From positions 124,001 through 188,000 of the forward strand of contig NZ_PDZL01000002.1 in the NCBI RefSeq assembly GCF_002735705.1: a DNA stretch of 64,000 nucleotides, read 5' to 3'. The DNA is from Janthinobacterium sp. BJB426 (GTDB taxonomy: Bacteria; Pseudomonadota; Gammaproteobacteria; Burkholderiales; Burkholderiaceae_D). The position numbers and the translations under genes were made by a program. Numbering within the stretch: position 1 is the stretch's first letter; the number at the start of each line of letters is the position of its first letter. The notes under the pieces were generated by a model. That model did not search any database, was not told where the DNA came from, and saw only the letters and a list, made by a program, of their open reading frames with translations. Positions 1-8,732 of this stretch are shown in pieces.

Positions 1-36
1 CCTGGCCGGGGGCGGCTGCCCCGCAATCGCCGTCAT
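1..36 (-). CDS. Possible start of a CDS running off the left edge
   Basis: An ATG on the minus strand begins 22 bases after the stop of the membrane protein that precedes it on the same strand, with AGGG just upstream. Only 12 codons (beginning MTAIAG) are visible before the window ends, so no function can be assigned. The spacing and the purine-rich site make a downstream operon partner plausible, but this could also be a chance open frame. Confidence 0.3.
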   Translation of the reverse strand, partial: MTAIAGQPPPAR

Positions 37-58
37 GACCCTGCAGTCTGCGCGGTCT

Positions 59-748
59 TCAGCCCGGGCAAGGCACGCGTTTGACCTTGCCGCCCGTCCT
101 GGCCGGGTCGGCGCCGGAACCGGGATTCTCGGCCATGCCATAGCACGTGGCGCCGCCGGCGCTGACGACGCGCGTGGCGGGCCGGCCATCGGCCGTCAGA
201 AATTCCTCCACGCGGATGACGGGGCCGCCGCGCCAGGCGGAGGCGACCAGCTTCTGGAAAGTGCTTTCGCTCTTCAGGTCGGCAGCGGCCAGCCATGGCT
301 GGTCTTGCTTCAGTTCGCCACGCAGGGCCTTGTCGGCGGCGCCCGCCGCCAGCCGGGCGCGCGTGCGCAAGTCTGCCGTGGAAGGTGCCGTGGCCGGCGC
401 GACAGGAAATTCCTCGGCCGGTACGGTGATGGCCTCCGCTGCCACGGCAGGCGGTGCGAAGATGACGGACGGCGCGGCGGGCGGCGCACTGGCCCGCGCG
501 CGTGGCAAAGGAGCCGGCATGGGCATGGGCAAGGCCATCGGCGGCGTCTGCGTCAGCGGACGGGACGGCAGCAAGGTCATGAACGCCACCTCCGTGTATT
601 GCTTGAGTTGCCGCGCCGGCAGCAGCAGGAAATACAGGCCCAGCACGTGCATGGCCAGGATCAGCGCGACGGCCGCGCCTTTCAGGCTCAAGCCGTCCCG
701 TATGCGCAGGCGCATGGAAGCGGACGGTAGATGGCGGTGCAATGGCAT
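59..748 (-). CDS. Single-pass membrane protein with Pro/Ala-rich periplasmic region, function unknown
   Basis: The product is 229 residues. The start at 748 was chosen over an ATG 33 bases upstream because AGGAAA lies about 6 bases before it. The sequence has a basic N-terminus, one hydrophobic segment at about residues 20-45, then a stretch rich in proline, alanine and methionine (about 60-110), then a soluble C-terminal part ending in two cysteines. This arrangement resembles the N-terminal half of TonB-type energy transducers, and the gene lies divergent to a TonB-dependent receptor. I do not recognise a TonB C-terminal domain, however, so an accessory role in uptake is only a guess. No catalytic motif is visible. 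Confidence 0.7.
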   Translation of the reverse strand: MPLHRHLPSASMRLRIRDGLSLKGAAVALILAMHVLGLYFLLLPARQLKQYTEVAFMTLLPSRPLTQTPPMALPMPMPAPLPRARASAPPAAPSVIFAPPAVAAEAITVPAEEFPVAPATAPSTADLRTRARLAAGAADKALRGELKQDQPWLAAADLKSESTFQKLVASAWRGGPVIRVEEFLTADGRPATRVVSAGGATCYGMAENPGSGADPARTGGKVKRVPCPG

Positions 749-942
749 GCGGTTTCCTGTGGGCGCGGGGCGCGATGGCACATTTTAGCGAAACTTGGAT
801 ATGCGCATTAATAAATCCACAAGGTATCGCCTGGCGCGCCTTTTTCCGCCAGATTCCAGTCCCTGGCTGGCCCGGTGTTGTACAAATGGCGACTTTTTTG
901 CTCGCTTTCTCACACTTTCCCACGCGCTGCGCCACGCTGGAA

Positions 943-961
943 TATAATGATAATCATTCTC
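943..961 (+). promoter_or_regulatory. Fur box overlapping the -10 of the siderophore receptor gene
   Basis: This 19-mer matches the classical Fur box GATAATGATAATCATTATC at 17 of 19 positions. It begins with a perfect TATAAT, so bound Fur would cover the -10 region. It ends 20 bases before the receptor start codon. The expected effect is iron-dependent repression of the receptor. No convincing -35 is seen at the standard spacing. Confidence 0.85.
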
Positions 962-981
962 ATTAATATCCAGATAACTCC

Positions 982-3180
982 ATGCGCACCTTCCACCTCG
1001 CCCCTACCCCGTTCGCCCTGGCCGCCTTCCTGCTGGCCAGCACCGCCGCCCACGCTCAAACCACCTCCACCGCACCGGCCGGCGACGCGCAAACCATGCC
1101 GACAGTGGTCGTCAACGCGTCGGCCGATGCGTCGGCGGAAGGCTTGTCGAAGGCGTATGCGGGTGGACAGGTGGCGCGCGGCGGACGTCTGGGCTTGCTG
1201 GGCAATGTGGACATGATGGACACGCCTTTCAACAGCACCAACTATACGCAGGCGCTGATCCAGGACCAGCAGGCGCAAGGCGTGGGCGATGTACTGCAAA
1301 ACGATGCCGGCGTGCGCGTCACGCGCGGATTCGGCAATTTCCAGGAGATGTACATGATCCGCGGCTTCGCCGTGAACTCGGACGATCTCGCGTATAACGG
1401 CCTGTATGGCTTGCTGCCGCGCCAGTTTGTCGCTTCCGAGTTGCTGGAGCGCGTGGAAGTGTTCCGTGGCGCGAATAGCTTCATCAATGGCGCGGCGCCC
1501 GGCGGTGGCGGCGTCGGCGGCACCATCAACCTGGTGCCCAAGCGCGCCACCAATACGCCGCTGACACAAATTACGGTCGGCACGGAAAGCGGCGGCCAGG
1601 GCTATGTGGCAGCGGATATCGGCCGCCGCTTCGGCCCTGACAACAATATCGGCGTGCGCATCAATGCCGTACGCCGTGATGGCGACACGGCCGTCGACCG
1701 CGAAAAGCGCGAACTGAGCGTATTCTCGATCGGCGCCGATTACCGCGGCCGCGATTTCCGTCTGTCGGCTGACGCCGGCTACCAGGAACACAAGCTGCGC
1801 AATCCACGCCCGAGCGTGAGTGTGGCCAGCGGTGTGGCCGTGCCCGCCGCGCCTGATGCCAGCAGCAATTTCTCGCAGAACTGGACGCACTCCAACGAAC
1901 GCGATACGTTCGGCACCTTGCGCGGGGAATACGATATCGCCAAGGATGTCGTGGCGTGGGCAGCCATGGGCTTTCGCAACGGCGACGAATCGAACGTGCT
2001 GGCAGCGCCCACGGTAAACAGTGCATCCGGCGCCGCCGGCTCCTACCGCTTCGACAATACCCGCCACGATAGCGTCCGTACGGGCGAGATCGGCGTGCGC
2101 GGCAAGCTGCGCACGGGCAGCGTCGGCCATACCATCAGCGCCACCGCGTCGACGTTCTGGTCGCAATCGAAGAACGCCTACGGCATGAGCGATTTTGTGA
2201 CAGGTTTTGGCACCAACATCTATGCTCCCGTGCAAGTGGCAGCACCGGCGCCAACCTGGTTCATGGGCGGCGACCTCGCGCATCCGCTGGTGACTTCCCG
2301 CACTATGTTGTCAAGCTTTGCCGTAGCCGACACCATGGCCTTTGCCGATGACAAGGTGTTGCTGACCGTGGGCGTGCGCCGCCAGACCATCAAGGATGAT
2401 TCCTACGACTACAACACGGGCGCGCGTTTTGACAGCAGCAGCTACGACGAAAGCATTACCACGCCTGTGCTGGGCCTGGTGTATCGTCCCATCAAGGAAG
2501 TATCCCTCTATGCCAACTACATCGAGGGCTTGCAAAAAGGCGCGGTCGCGGGCGGCGCGGGCGTGACCAATGTCGGCGATGCATTTGCGCCCTACAAATC
2601 GAAGCAGAAGGAAATCGGTGTCAAGTATGACGCTGGCCGCATCGGCGCCAGCCTCGCGCTGTTTACCACCAAGCAGCCATCGGCCTATGTGGAGAACGGC
2701 ATCTTTGGCGTGTTTGGCGAACAGCGCAACCGAGGCATCGAATTGTCCGTGTTCGGCACGCCGGCACGGGGCCTGCGCCTGCTGGGTGGCCTGACCCTGC
2801 TCGACACACAGCAGATCAGCGCCAAAGACCCCGCCAATGTGGGCAAGGATGCCCTCGGCGTGCCAGGCACCCAGCTGAACTTCGGTGCGGAGTGGGATGT
2901 GCCCGGCGTACATGGCCTGGCCTTGACGGGGCGCACCCTGTATACGTCGAAGCAATACCTCGATGGCGCCAATACGCAGAAAGTGCCATCCTGGACACGC
3001 CTGGATCTGGGCGCACGCTACCTGACCACCATCGCCGACCGCGCCGTCACCCTGCGTGCGCGCCTGGATAACGTGACCGACAAGAACTACTGGGCGTCCG
3101 CTGGCGGCGCATCGGGCGCGGGTTATCTGGTGCTGGGCACCCCGCGCACCGTCGTCGTGTCGGCGTCCGTGGACTTCTAA
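982..3180 (+). CDS. TonB-dependent siderophore receptor
   Basis: The product is a 732-residue outer-membrane receptor. A signal peptide covers residues 1-26 (cleavage after AHAQ). A plug domain follows at about residues 60-180 with the expected signature (GDVLQNDAGV, then MIRGF), then a long region of alternating strands ending in phenylalanine, as is usual for outer-membrane barrels assembled by BAM. Length and motifs fit the ferrichrome/ferrioxamine-type siderophore receptor family, which moves ferric chelates into the periplasm using TonB energy. The Fur box directly upstream supports an iron-acquisition role. The ligand cannot be read from the sequence, and no siderophore synthesis or ABC transporter genes are adjacent. 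Confidence 0.93.
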   Translation: MRTFHLAPTPFALAAFLLASTAAHAQTTSTAPAGDAQTMPTVVVNASADASAEGLSKAYAGGQVARGGRLGLLGNVDMMDTPFNSTNYTQALIQDQQAQGVGDVLQNDAGVRVTRGFGNFQEMYMIRGFAVNSDDLAYNGLYGLLPRQFVASELLERVEVFRGANSFINGAAPGGGGVGGTINLVPKRATNTPLTQITVGTESGGQGYVAADIGRRFGPDNNIGVRINAVRRDGDTAVDREKRELSVFSIGADYRGRDFRLSADAGYQEHKLRNPRPSVSVASGVAVPAAPDASSNFSQNWTHSNERDTFGTLRGEYDIAKDVVAWAAMGFRNGDESNVLAAPTVNSASGAAGSYRFDNTRHDSVRTGEIGVRGKLRTGSVGHTISATASTFWSQSKNAYGMSDFVTGFGTNIYAPVQVAAPAPTWFMGGDLAHPLVTSRTMLSSFAVADTMAFADDKVLLTVGVRRQTIKDDSYDYNTGARFDSSSYDESITTPVLGLVYRPIKEVSLYANYIEGLQKGAVAGGAGVTNVGDAFAPYKSKQKEIGVKYDAGRIGASLALFTTKQPSAYVENGIFGVFGEQRNRGIELSVFGTPARGLRLLGGLTLLDTQQISAKDPANVGKDALGVPGTQLNFGAEWDVPGVHGLALTGRTLYTSKQYLDGANTQKVPSWTRLDLGARYLTTIADRAVTLRARLDNVTDKNYWASAGGASGAGYLVLGTPRTVVVSASVDF

Positions 3181-3205
3181 AGCTTTCCGTTCACCTGCAC
3201 ACAAG

Positions 3206-3235
3206 GCTGCCCCTTCCCTGGGGCAGCTTTTTTTT
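3206..3235 (+). terminator. Rho-independent terminator of the siderophore receptor gene
   Basis: A perfect 8-bp stem (GCTGCCCC / GGGGCAGC) with a 6-base loop is followed by eight T residues. It lies 25 bases after the receptor stop codon, so the receptor is likely a single-gene transcript. Confidence 0.9.
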
Positions 3236-3280
3236 CGTGCGCGCCTGTGCCGCAAGCGGCGCTTCGGCGACAATGCCCGC

Positions 3281-4156
3281 ATGAAACGACTCCCTGCCCT
3301 GCTACTTTTGCTTTGCCTGTCCCTGCCGGCCGCTGCGCAGAAGCAAGCCGCCTGCCCGTATGCTGCCTGGAAAAGCGGCTTCAAGGGCGATGCGCGATCG
3401 CAAGCCACGTGCTTGCTGCGTCCCGTCAAGCTGTATGCGCGCCTGGGCGACAGCGCGCCGCTGCCGGATTTTCTTGCCGCCCGCATCGGCCAGCGCACGG
3501 GCATCGACCCGGCCCGGTTGCGCGCCTGGCTGGCGGAACAGGGGATCGCCGAGGCGGACGTGGGCGGCGCCGTCGACGCCCCGCTGTCGCGCGCCGTGGG
3601 CCGGCTGGCCGCACCGATGGCCCGCTATTTCGTCATCCACGACACCAGCTACCCGAATTTCCTGCTGGAATCCATTCCCGCCCATATCAACGACGCCAGC
3701 TGGGATTTCAACGATTTTACGACGCGCAATCCGGCGCTGGGCGGCGGTCCGAAAGGTCATGTCTACGTCAACCGCCTCGGTGATTCATTGGCCGTGCGCG
3801 ACTTTGGCACGGCCAGCTATGCCAGCAAGCTGGAAAAGGACAAGCCGTCGCTGACGGGCCTGTTCCTGCACGTGGAACTGGTGCAGCCGCGCCACTCCGT
3901 GCCCGGCGGCGGCAAGGGCAACGATGGCCTGGCGCCCGATCCGGGCTTTACGCCTGCGCAATACGACCGCCTGGCCCTGCTGTATATCGCCGCCAGCGTG
4001 CGCAAGGGGACGTGGCTGATCCCCGCCTTCCACGCCGTGCTCGATACGGGCTTTGCGAATGGTCATGATGACCCGCAGAACTTTTCCCTGGCCGAATGGT
4101 CAACCTCGCTTTCCCGCCTGCATGCGGCCCTGCGGCAAGCCGAAACTGGACAATAA
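3281..4156 (+). CDS. Secreted N-acetylmuramoyl-L-alanine amidase-like protein
   Basis: The 291-residue product has a signal peptide (residues 1-20, ending AAAQ). The mature part carries the pattern of the zinc amidase_2/PGRP fold: VIHDT with His120, a central LHVELV strand at about 195-201, FHAVLDTG with His251, and GHDDPQNF at 261-268. The three elements have the order and spacing of the zinc ligands and active-site acid in these peptidoglycan amidases. A periplasmic role in cutting the stem peptide from N-acetylmuramic acid is inferred. The N-terminal 100 residues are not recognised. The gene follows a terminator and appears to be monocistronic. It has no strong ribosome-binding site, so the start rests on the signal peptide. 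Confidence 0.65.
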   Translation: MKRLPALLLLLCLSLPAAAQKQAACPYAAWKSGFKGDARSQATCLLRPVKLYARLGDSAPLPDFLAARIGQRTGIDPARLRAWLAEQGIAEADVGGAVDAPLSRAVGRLAAPMARYFVIHDTSYPNFLLESIPAHINDASWDFNDFTTRNPALGGGPKGHVYVNRLGDSLAVRDFGTASYASKLEKDKPSLTGLFLHVELVQPRHSVPGGGKGNDGLAPDPGFTPAQYDRLALLYIAASVRKGTWLIPAFHAVLDTGFANGHDDPQNFSLAEWSTSLSRLHAALRQAETGQ

Positions 4157-4224
4157 AGCGTTTCCCTGACGGCTGAATTGGCGCATACTATTAAGAGCAT
4201 AGCCATTCCTGTCAGGGAGTTCAG

Positions 4225-5382
4225 GTGAATATTGCGACGGATCATCAGGTGGATCACCAGGCCGGCGTGCGCCAGCCATTGCAGCGCGCGCAGCGCATCT
4301 TTGCCATACGCGACGCCGTCCTTGGCGCCTGGGAACAGCGCGTGCGCGCCAGCGTGCGCGGCGCGGACCGCTTGCTCACACCCATCCTCATCAACACCTT
4401 GCCAGCCTTTTTCGACAACCTGGCCGAAGCCCTCACCCCAGGTCACCCGCGCGACAATGCGACCAGCAACAGCAACGTACCCGCCGTGCATGGCAACGAA
4501 CGGGCGCGCATGACCAATTACGGCCCGGAACAGGTGATCCAGGAATACCAGATCTTCCGCGACTGCTTCGCCGCCACCGCGCATGAGTCCGGTATCACCT
4601 TGCGCAGCAAGGATTGGCAAGTGATCAACAAGTCGATCGACGTGGGCATCCGCGAATCGATACGCGAATTTACCAGCATGCACGAAGGTTTCCGGCGCCG
4701 CGTTGCGGCCGGCCTGTCGCACGACATGCGCAATCCGCTGGCCGTCATCAGCACCAGCGCCCAGTTGCTGCTGCGGCCAGCGGACCCGGAACGGGTGGTA
4801 TTGCTGGCGCACAAGATTGTCGAACACAGCAAGCGGCTCGACAGCATGATCGAGGAATTGCTCGATGGCCTCAGCTACCATCAGGGCCAGCAGTTGCCGC
4901 TGGTGCTGAGGCAGTTTGATGTGCTGCCGCTGGTACACGCCGTGGCCGGCCAGGTCAACCTGCAGCGGCCGGACAAATGCCAGGTCAGCGGGCAAGCCGT
5001 CGTCGGCTGGTGGTGCGAGAACTCGCTGCGGCGCGCGCTGGAAAACCTCGTCGGCAATGCCCTCAAGTATGGCGACGACGCACCCATCAGCGTGCACGTG
5101 GAAGCGGTCCACGAACGCCTGATCGTCACCGTGCACAATGGCGGCCACGCCATCGCGCCGGAACAGGCCGCACGCATCTTCGACTACTTGCGCCGCGAGA
5201 ACGACAGCCCCGCCCCAGGCTGGGGCATCGGCCTGCCCTTCGTGCAGAGCGTGGCCGAAAGCCACGGCGGCAGCATCGCCGTCGACAGCGCGCCCGAAAC
5301 GGGCACCAGCTTCATCTTCGACGTGCCCGTCGATTGCCGGCCCTTCGTCCAGCCCGCCGACGTCCCCAAGAGTGACGCTTAG
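4225..5382 (+). CDS. Soluble sensor histidine kinase with RsbRD-like N-terminus
   Basis: The 385-residue protein starts at GTG, preceded by AGGGAG. Residues about 20-150 are helical and resemble the RsbRD/RsbT-co-antagonist N-terminal domain. A HisKA domain follows with the phospho-acceptor His166 in LSHDMRNP, then an HATPase domain with the N-box (GNALKYGDD) and a G-box (GWGIGLPF). No transmembrane segment is present, so it should sense a cytoplasmic signal. No response regulator is adjacent, which makes it an orphan kinase here. Its stop codon abuts a consensus NtrC site upstream of the Anbu operon. Whether kinase and operon are functionally linked is unknown. Confidence 0.88.
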   Translation: MNIATDHQVDHQAGVRQPLQRAQRIFAIRDAVLGAWEQRVRASVRGADRLLTPILINTLPAFFDNLAEALTPGHPRDNATSNSNVPAVHGNERARMTNYGPEQVIQEYQIFRDCFAATAHESGITLRSKDWQVINKSIDVGIRESIREFTSMHEGFRRRVAAGLSHDMRNPLAVISTSAQLLLRPADPERVVLLAHKIVEHSKRLDSMIEELLDGLSYHQGQQLPLVLRQFDVLPLVHAVAGQVNLQRPDKCQVSGQAVVGWWCENSLRRALENLVGNALKYGDDAPISVHVEAVHERLIVTVHNGGHAIAPEQAARIFDYLRRENDSPAPGWGIGLPFVQSVAESHGGSIAVDSAPETGTSFIFDVPVDCRPFVQPADVPKSDA

Positions 5383-5399
5383 TGCACCAAATTAGTGCA
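5383..5399 (+). promoter_or_regulatory. Consensus NtrC-type enhancer site upstream of the Anbu operon
   Basis: This 17-bp dyad fits the enterobacterial NtrC consensus TGCAC-Y-N5-R-GTGCA at every defined position. It starts immediately after the histidine kinase stop codon and is centred about 90 bp upstream of the expected start site of the sigma-54 promoter at 5458. That is a normal distance for an enhancer-binding activator. The assignment to NtrC itself is by motif only. Confidence 0.65.
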
Positions 5400-5457
5400 A
5401 AGAATGGCGCAACGCCACAAAAGTGGTCATCTTTACACCTTCCCTCGGCTCCCCTGT

Positions 5458-5473
5458 TGGCACGCTTCCTGCT
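5458..5473 (+). promoter_or_regulatory. Sigma-54 promoter of the Anbu operon
   Basis: The -24 element TGGCACG is perfect. The -12 element is CTGCT where TTGCW is the consensus, and GG and GC are separated by exactly 10 bases as RpoN requires. Transcription would start near 5484, about 27 bases before the ATP-grasp start codon. A leader of that size leaves room for the ribosome-binding site AAGGGAAA. Confidence 0.75.
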
Positions 5474-5510
5474 GAGCTATACGTAGACACGGCTCAAGGG
5501 AAATCACAAC

Positions 5511-6965
5511 ATGGCAAATTTTTTCAATGAAATGACTGCAAATGAAGTGGGTACGGACAGCAAGGTACGTGAACACTATCGTGAATTCAGCAATTGGCTG
5601 GAACAGCAATCCCCCGAGACCATCGCCCGCAAGCGGGCCGAAGCCGACCTGACGTTCCGCCGGGTCGGCATCACGTTCGCCGTCTACGGCGACGATGCCG
5701 GCACGGAACGCCTGATTCCGTTCGACACCATCCCGCGCATCATCCCCGCCGCCGAATGGGCGCAGATGCAGACGGGCCTGGTGCAGCGCGTGCAAGCCTT
5801 GAACATGTTCATCCATGATATTTATCATGAGCAAAACATCATCAAGGCGGGCATCATTCCCGCCGAGCAAATCTACAAGAATGCCCAGTACCGCCCGGAA
5901 ATGCAGGGCATTGCCGTCGCCTCCGACATCTATGCCCACATCGCCGGCGTCGACATCGTGCGCGCGGGACAGGGCGAATTCTATGTGCTGGAAGACAATC
6001 TGCGCGTGCCGTCCGGCGTGTCCTACATGCTGGAAGACCGCAAGATGATGATGCGGCTGTTCCCGGAACTGTTCGCCCGCAACCGCATCGCCCCCGTCGA
6101 CCACTACCCGGACATGCTGCTCGACAACCTGCGTTCTGTCGCCCCGATGGGCGTCGATGACCCGACGGTGGTCGTCATGACGCCCGGCATGTACAACTCC
6201 GCCTACTTCGAGCACGCCTTTTTGGCCCAGCAGATGGGCGTGGAACTGGTCGAAGGCAAGGATTTGTTTGTCAACGACAATTCCGTGTACATGCGCACCA
6301 CGCGCGGGCCAAAAAGGGTCGACGTCATTTATCGCCGCGTGGACGACGACTTCCTCGATCCGCTGGCCTTCCGTTCCGATTCCTCGCTGGGCGTGCCGGG
6401 CCTGCTGTCTGTCTACCGCGCCGGCCGGGTGACGCTGGCGAACGCCATCGGCACGGGCGTGGCCGACGACAAGTCGATCTATCCTTTTGTTCCCGACATG
6501 ATCAAGTTTTACCTGTCGCAAGAGCCGATACTCAACAACGTGCCGACGTACCAGTGCCGCAAGCCGGCCGATTTGTCCTACGTGCTGGCGAACCTGGCGA
6601 AACTCGTCGTCAAGGAAGTGCATGGCGCGGGCGGCTACGGCATGCTGGTGGGGCCGGCGTCCAGCCTGGCGCAGATCGAGGATTTCCGCCAGCGCCTGCT
6701 GGCCAATCCCGGTGGCTACATCGCCCAGCCGACACTCGCCCTGTCCGCCTGCCCCACGTATGTGGACGCCGGCATCGCGCCGCGCCACATCGATTTGCGC
6801 CCGTTCGTGCTATCCGGCAAGACGATTTCCATGGTGCCCGGCGGCTTGACCCGCGTGGCGCTGGGCGAAGGCTCGCTGGTGGTCAACTCCTCGCAAGGGG
6901 GCGGCACCAAGGATACCTGGGTACTGGAAGCCACATCCGCTTTTGCAGGAGAAAAAACATGCTGA
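5511..6965 (+). CDS. Circularly permuted ATP-grasp protein (Anbu cluster)
   Basis: The 484-residue protein belongs to the circularly permuted ATP-grasp family (the former DUF404/DUF407 pair), whose members form amide bonds using ATP. Family-typical stretches include FVNDNSVYMRT, VDVIYRRVDDDFLDP, YPFVPDMIKFYL and the Gly-rich KEVHGAGGYGMLVGP. It is the first gene of the four-gene Anbu cluster and overlaps the alpha-E gene by 7 bp. Known clusters of this kind pair the ATP-grasp with an alpha-E protein, a transglutaminase and the peptidase Anbu. They are thought to make and break a peptide-like bond whose substrate is unknown. An NtrC site and a sigma-54 promoter lie upstream. Confidence 0.9.
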   Translation: MANFFNEMTANEVGTDSKVREHYREFSNWLEQQSPETIARKRAEADLTFRRVGITFAVYGDDAGTERLIPFDTIPRIIPAAEWAQMQTGLVQRVQALNMFIHDIYHEQNIIKAGIIPAEQIYKNAQYRPEMQGIAVASDIYAHIAGVDIVRAGQGEFYVLEDNLRVPSGVSYMLEDRKMMMRLFPELFARNRIAPVDHYPDMLLDNLRSVAPMGVDDPTVVVMTPGMYNSAYFEHAFLAQQMGVELVEGKDLFVNDNSVYMRTTRGPKRVDVIYRRVDDDFLDPLAFRSDSSLGVPGLLSVYRAGRVTLANAIGTGVADDKSIYPFVPDMIKFYLSQEPILNNVPTYQCRKPADLSYVLANLAKLVVKEVHGAGGYGMLVGPASSLAQIEDFRQRLLANPGGYIAQPTLALSACPTYVDAGIAPRHIDLRPFVLSGKTISMVPGGLTRVALGEGSLVVNSSQGGGTKDTWVLEATSAFAGEKTC

Positions 6966-7903
6966 GCCGCACTGCCGATCATTTGTTCTGGATGGCCCGC
7001 TACACGGAGCGGGCGGAAAACACGGCGCGCATGCTCGACGTCAACATGCAAACGTCCATGCTGCCGCAGTCCGAGCAGGACGCGGAGCAAGGCTGGCGCG
7101 CCACCCTGGGCATTTCCGAGCTGCAAAGCGCGTACGACCACAAATATGGCCGCTTCCACACGCGCGACGTGCTCGACTTCATGGTGCGCGACCCGAACAA
7201 CCCCTCGTCCATCCTCGCCTGCCTGACGGGGGCGCGCGAAAACGCCCGCGCCGTACGGGGCACCCTGACGACGGAAGTGTGGGAAATCCAGAATGCCACC
7301 TGGCTCGACATGCAGAAACGCCTGAAAAGCAATTTGCTGGAAACGGACCCCAGCCAGTTCTTCGAGTGGGTCAAGTACCGCTCGCACCTGTCGCGCGGCG
7401 TGACACTGGGCACCATGCTCAAGGACGAGGCGATTCACTTCATCCGCCTCGGCACTTTCCTGGAACGGGCCGACAACACGGCGCGCATCCTCGACGTGAA
7501 GTTCCACGGCGCGCGCGACACGTCGAAAGACATCACCCAGCGCGATTTCTACTACTGGGCGGCCCTGCTGCGCTCCGTTTCCGGCTTCGAGATCTACCGC
7601 AAGGTCTACCGCGACGTCATCACCCCGGAACGGGTGGCGGAATTGCTGATGCTGCGCGGCGACATGCCGCGCTCCCTGCTGGCCTGCATGGATGACGTGG
7701 TGGAAAACCTGAAACACATTCGCAACGATGTGTCGGCCGATACGGAGCGTTTCGCCGGGAAATTGCATGCGGAGCTGAAATTCGGCCATATCGACGACAT
7801 CATGAAGGCGGGTTTGCACCATACCTTGACGGAATTTCTCGAAAACATCTATGACCTGGGCAACCGGGTCAGCCGCGACTTCCTCGTTCCCTTGGCGGCC
7901 TGA
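6959..7903 (+). CDS. Alpha-E domain protein (DUF403), Anbu cluster
   Basis: The 314-residue protein begins MLSRTADHLFWMARY, the standard opening of the alpha-E (DUF403) family, and repeats the related pattern TFLERADNTARILDV near residue 170. The start at 6959 is supported by AGGAG just upstream and by its 7-bp overlap with the ATP-grasp gene. The fold is all-helical with no known catalytic residues. It always accompanies the ATP-grasp partner and is presumed to act with it. It overlaps the transglutaminase gene by one base, which indicates translational coupling. Confidence 0.9.
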   Translation: MLSRTADHLFWMARYTERAENTARMLDVNMQTSMLPQSEQDAEQGWRATLGISELQSAYDHKYGRFHTRDVLDFMVRDPNNPSSILACLTGARENARAVRGTLTTEVWEIQNATWLDMQKRLKSNLLETDPSQFFEWVKYRSHLSRGVTLGTMLKDEAIHFIRLGTFLERADNTARILDVKFHGARDTSKDITQRDFYYWAALLRSVSGFEIYRKVYRDVITPERVAELLMLRGDMPRSLLACMDDVVENLKHIRNDVSADTERFAGKLHAELKFGHIDDIMKAGLHHTLTEFLENIYDLGNRVSRDFLVPLAA

Positions 7904-8712
7904 TGCAGCTCACTATCCGCCACGAAACCCATTACGCCTACAGTGCGCCGCTGGCCTACACCATCCAGCAGCTGCACCTGACGCCGCGTATCGAGCCGCA
8001 GCAGCGGGCTCTCTCCTGGCAGATTTCCACGCCAGGCCAGTGCCACGCCTACACGGATGCCTACGGCAATCTGTCGCACATGCTGACGATTAACGGCAGC
8101 CATCACTCCCTGAGCCTGGTAGCGCACGGCGTGGTGGAAACTATCTACCCGCACAAGGGACGGCTGAACCTGGTCGATACCCTGTCGCCGCTGTTGTTTA
8201 CCATGCCGACGCCGTTGACCCTGGCCAATCCCGCCATCCTCGACCTGGCGGCCGCCAGCCTGCCGGACCGGGACGTGACGGTCGGCACGGGCCACTTGCT
8301 GCGCCTGGCTGAGCACATCGTCGGCAAGGTGGCGTATGAAAGCGGCGCCACCATGGTCACCACCACGGCTGGCGACGCGCTGGCGCTGGGACGCGGCGTG
8401 TGCCAGGATCACGCGCATCTGTTCCTCGCCTGCTGCCACGCCTGGGGCATCCCGGCCCGCTATGTGTCCGGCTATATTGATCCGGGCACGACGGGCCATG
8501 CGGCCAGCCATGCCTGGGTCGACGCATGGACGGAAGATACGGATTTCGCGGGCTGGGTCAGCATCGACGTCACGCATGCACGGCTGATGACGGATGCGTA
8601 TTGCCGCTTGGCCATCGGGCGCGACTACGATTCGGCGGCGCCCGTGCGCGGCGTGCGCCAGGGTGGCGGCACGGAAACCTTACGAGTCGATGTGCAGATC
8701 GTACCTGTCTAA
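7903..8712 (+). CDS. Transglutaminase-like protein (Anbu cluster)
   Basis: The 269-residue protein has the N-terminal beta domain typical of this family (IRHETHYAYSAPL) and then a transglutaminase-like catalytic core. Cys is in GRGVCQDHAHL, His in SHAWVDAW and Asp in the WVSIDVTH region, which gives the Cys-His-Asp triad. Such bacterial proteins may act as amidases or proteases rather than cross-linkers. The start codon overlaps the alpha-E stop (TGATG). It is the third gene of the cluster. A strong hairpin follows before the Anbu gene. Confidence 0.9.
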   Translation: MQLTIRHETHYAYSAPLAYTIQQLHLTPRIEPQQRALSWQISTPGQCHAYTDAYGNLSHMLTINGSHHSLSLVAHGVVETIYPHKGRLNLVDTLSPLLFTMPTPLTLANPAILDLAAASLPDRDVTVGTGHLLRLAEHIVGKVAYESGATMVTTTAGDALALGRGVCQDHAHLFLACCHAWGIPARYVSGYIDPGTTGHAASHAWVDAWTEDTDFAGWVSIDVTHARLMTDAYCRLAIGRDYDSAAPVRGVRQGGGTETLRVDVQIVPV

Positions 8713-8732
8713 AATGGCCAGGAATGAGGCTG

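Noticed and set aside
910..2283. Long open frame on the minus strand opposite the siderophore receptor
   Set aside because: It is an antisense shadow of a GC-rich gene with a clear signal peptide and barrel; the product is His/Arg/Ala-rich with no family features.
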